Origin: RGIG1681 sp045596905
GTDB taxonomy: Bacteria; Bacillota; Clostridia; Christensenellales; UBA1242
Length of the DNA: 60,711 nucleotides
NCBI GenBank assembly: GCA_045596905.1
Contig: JAZODG010000047.1
Location: 1-60,711 of the forward strand
Direction: 5' to 3'
Under the pieces are notes generated by a model that did not search any database, was not told where the DNA came from, and was given only the letters and a program-made list of their open reading frames with translations. The position numbers and the translations under genes are program-made. This document shows, piece by piece, positions 59,418-60,711 of the stretch (positions are counted from its first letter, which is position 1; every line of letters begins with the position of its first letter).

Positions 59418-60544
59418 TATTTTTATTTAGCTCCAACATTCAAACAGCATATGCATATAGTGATGATGAACTATCCCAGGAACTAGAATCAAACACAAAT
59501 AAAATTTTAGATGATATAGACACTTCCGGGCTTGATGAATATTTAGAAAACGACTCAAAAATTGGTGTGTTTTCCTTTAAAGATTTTGCCACCAAGGTTT
59601 TGAATGGTGAGATTGATTTAAACTACGAAAATCTATTTGCTGAGTTAAAAGAAGAAATCTCTTTGAAATTTAAAGAAAATTTGCGTTTTTTTATTTATTT
59701 TTTTATCTGCATTGTTATTTTCGAAGTATTCAAAACATTTTGTTTAAACAAATATATTGATTTGAAAAGAAGTGTAAAAATTATTTTTTCTACTGTGTTT
59801 TGTTTTTTAGTTTTATCGTTGTTTAAAACTTACTATAAAACGGTTGCAGATTTTGTTGATTCAATCTTTAAATTTTCTGCGATATTGTTTCCAATATTAA
59901 TAAGCTTGATAACGCTTTCAGGGTCAGTTACTAGCTCAACAATATATAGTTCATTTTCGGTTTTTTTACTCAACACGGGATCTTATATAATCAGGTTTGT
60001 ATTGCTTCCACTTGCTGTTTCAATTTTTTTGCTTTCGGTGTTTAGTTCATTTTTTAAAAACAAATCTTTTGATAAGGTTATTGATCTTTTTAAACTTGTG
60101 TTTAAGTATACGATTATTTTATTTTTCTCTTTACTTGGTTTGATTTCAGTTGTGAATGTTATCACAGGTGGGGTGAAAGATGGAGTCAATTTAAAGCTAA
60201 CAAAGTTTGCAATAAAAAATTATGTTCCTGTTCTTGGTGGATATGTTTCAGAAGGGTTTGATTTTTTGCATAGCTGTTCGATTTTAGTTAAAAACGCTTT
60301 TGGTGTCTGTTCAATCTTTATTCTTTTTTCGTTATTAACTGGACCTATTGTTCTGTCGATAATTTTTATTTTTGGTTTCAAATTTTTGTCGGTTGCATCA
60401 AGCTTTGTTGGTGATGGAAGTTTTTCAGATATGTTTGAAAATGTATCAAAATCTTTTTCTAATTTTTTGTCTGTTATAATTGGAGCGTTTTTGATAATGT
60501 TTGTTTTTATATTTTTGCTTATTGCAACGGTTTGGGTTATTTGA
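59357..60544 (+). CDS. spoIIIAE: Stage III sporulation protein AE
   Basis: A 395-residue polytopic membrane protein of the SpoIIIA channel. An N-terminal signal-like helix (about 11-34, ending NIQTAYAYS) precedes a short exported segment. About seven further membrane helices follow, including PILISLITLSGSVTSS and VITGGVKDGVNLKLTKFA. ATG 59357 has GGAGGG 11 bases upstream and lies well within spoIIIAD (61-base overlap). The stop overlaps the next ATG (TGATG). Confidence 0.93.
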   Translation: MWYNASHNKKVVFIAIFFLLIFLFSSNIQTAYAYSDDELSQELESNTNKILDDIDTSGLDEYLENDSKIGVFSFKDFATKVLNGEIDLNYENLFAELKEEISLKFKENLRFFIYFFICIVIFEVFKTFCLNKYIDLKRSVKIIFSTVFCFLVLSLFKTYYKTVADFVDSIFKFSAILFPILISLITLSGSVTSSTIYSSFSVFLLNTGSYIIRFVLLPLAVSIFLLSVFSSFFKNKSFDKVIDLFKLVFKYTIILFFSLLGLISVVNVITGGVKDGVNLKLTKFAIKNYVPVLGGYVSEGFDFLHSCSILVKNAFGVCSIFILFSLLTGPIVLSIIFIFGFKFLSVASSFVGDGSFSDMFENVSKSFSNFLSVIIGAFLIMFVFIFLLIATVWVI

Positions 60545-60702
60545 TGATTTTGGAGTTTGTTGTATTTTTTATTGGAATCAATTTATTGTTTGAATTTATA
60601 CAAACGATTTTTCCAATGTCGAAAATGTTTGGGTATATAAAATCATTTGTTTCAATGATGCTTATTTATGTTATTTGTTTAAAAGTAGGAAAACTAATAT
60701 AA
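60544..60702 (+). CDS. spoIIIAF: Shortened stage III sporulation protein AF
   Basis: A 52-residue ORF whose ATG overlaps the spoIIIAE stop. It consists of two membrane helices joined by IQTIFPMSKMFGYIKS, and matches the N-terminal membrane part of SpoIIIAF. Typical SpoIIIAF has about 200 residues, with a cytosolic ring-forming domain after the helices. Here a TAA at 60700 ends the frame. The window ends 9 bases later, so whether the rest lies beyond, in another frame or as a separate gene, cannot be seen. Confidence 0.75.
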   Translation: MILEFVVFFIGINLLFEFIQTIFPMSKMFGYIKSFVSMMLIYVICLKVGKLI

Positions 60703-60711
60703 ATATTACAA

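Overview
The window is a strongly AT-rich chromosome segment from an endospore-forming member of the Firmicutes, most likely an uncultured clostridial lineage. The basis is the low-GC codon use, A-rich leaders with strong Shine-Dalgarno sites, the spoIIIA operon and ylbJ, RbgA, NrnA, YlxM/Ffh, HslUV, and many gene neighbourhoods typical of Firmicutes. No phage, insertion sequence, CRISPR array or rRNA was seen. One tRNA gene (Lys, CTT) lies at the left end. Almost all genes are on the + strand; ylbJ, tmcAL, tdk, the tRNA and one unknown gene are on the - strand.

Layout. 0-6 kb: metG, alr, rsmD, a coiled-coil gene, ylbJ and a PnuC-like transporter. 6-12 kb: tmcAL diverging from pta-ackA, then rpmF and two unknown genes, each with its own promoter. 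12-20 kb: plsX-rnc-smc-ftsY, a PAP2 phosphatase, ylxM-ffh. 20-28.5 kb: rpsP-khpA, then an inserted block (unknown gene, aspS, two ygjV copies), then rimM-trmD-rbgA-rnhB-yraN-rplS. 28.6-39.5 kb: yifB, dprA, GNAT, topA-trmFO-hslV-hslU, thioredoxin, and an odd cysteine desulfurase/IscU-like pair. 39.5-43.9 kb: tdk, a YtxH-like gene, ruvX, a DUF1292 gene, rpsB-tsf, and an unknown gene. 44-56.7 kb: frr, a small ORF, uppS-cdsA-rseP, a PolC-derived exonuclease, then rimP-nusA-ylxR-ylxQ-infB-rbfA-nrnA-truB. 56.7 kb to the end: efp and spoIIIAA-AF.

Most genes serve translation, ribosome maturation, protein targeting, envelope lipid synthesis, proteolysis and sporulation. Several expected neighbours are absent from their usual places (coaD, fabD/fabG/acpP, pyrH, dxr, ispG, ribF, xerC, codY), so the ancestral clusters have been trimmed or rearranged.

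The most unusual content is as follows. (1) A cysteine desulfurase homologue has lost both its PLP lysine and its catalytic cysteine, and it is paired with an IscU homologue that has lost all three cluster-ligand cysteines. (2) At the polC position there is a stand-alone protein with the PolC N-terminal region, an OB domain and an intact DEDDh exonuclease, but no PHP or polymerase part. (3) alr can only be full length if it starts at an ATT codon. (4) SpoIIIAF is reduced to its 52-residue membrane part. Structured leaders precede rpsB, rplS and rimP, and an attenuator-like hairpin lies before rbfA. Promoter and terminator calls come from reading consensus boxes and inverted repeats by eye. Protein calls come from recognised motifs and gene order, without database searches.
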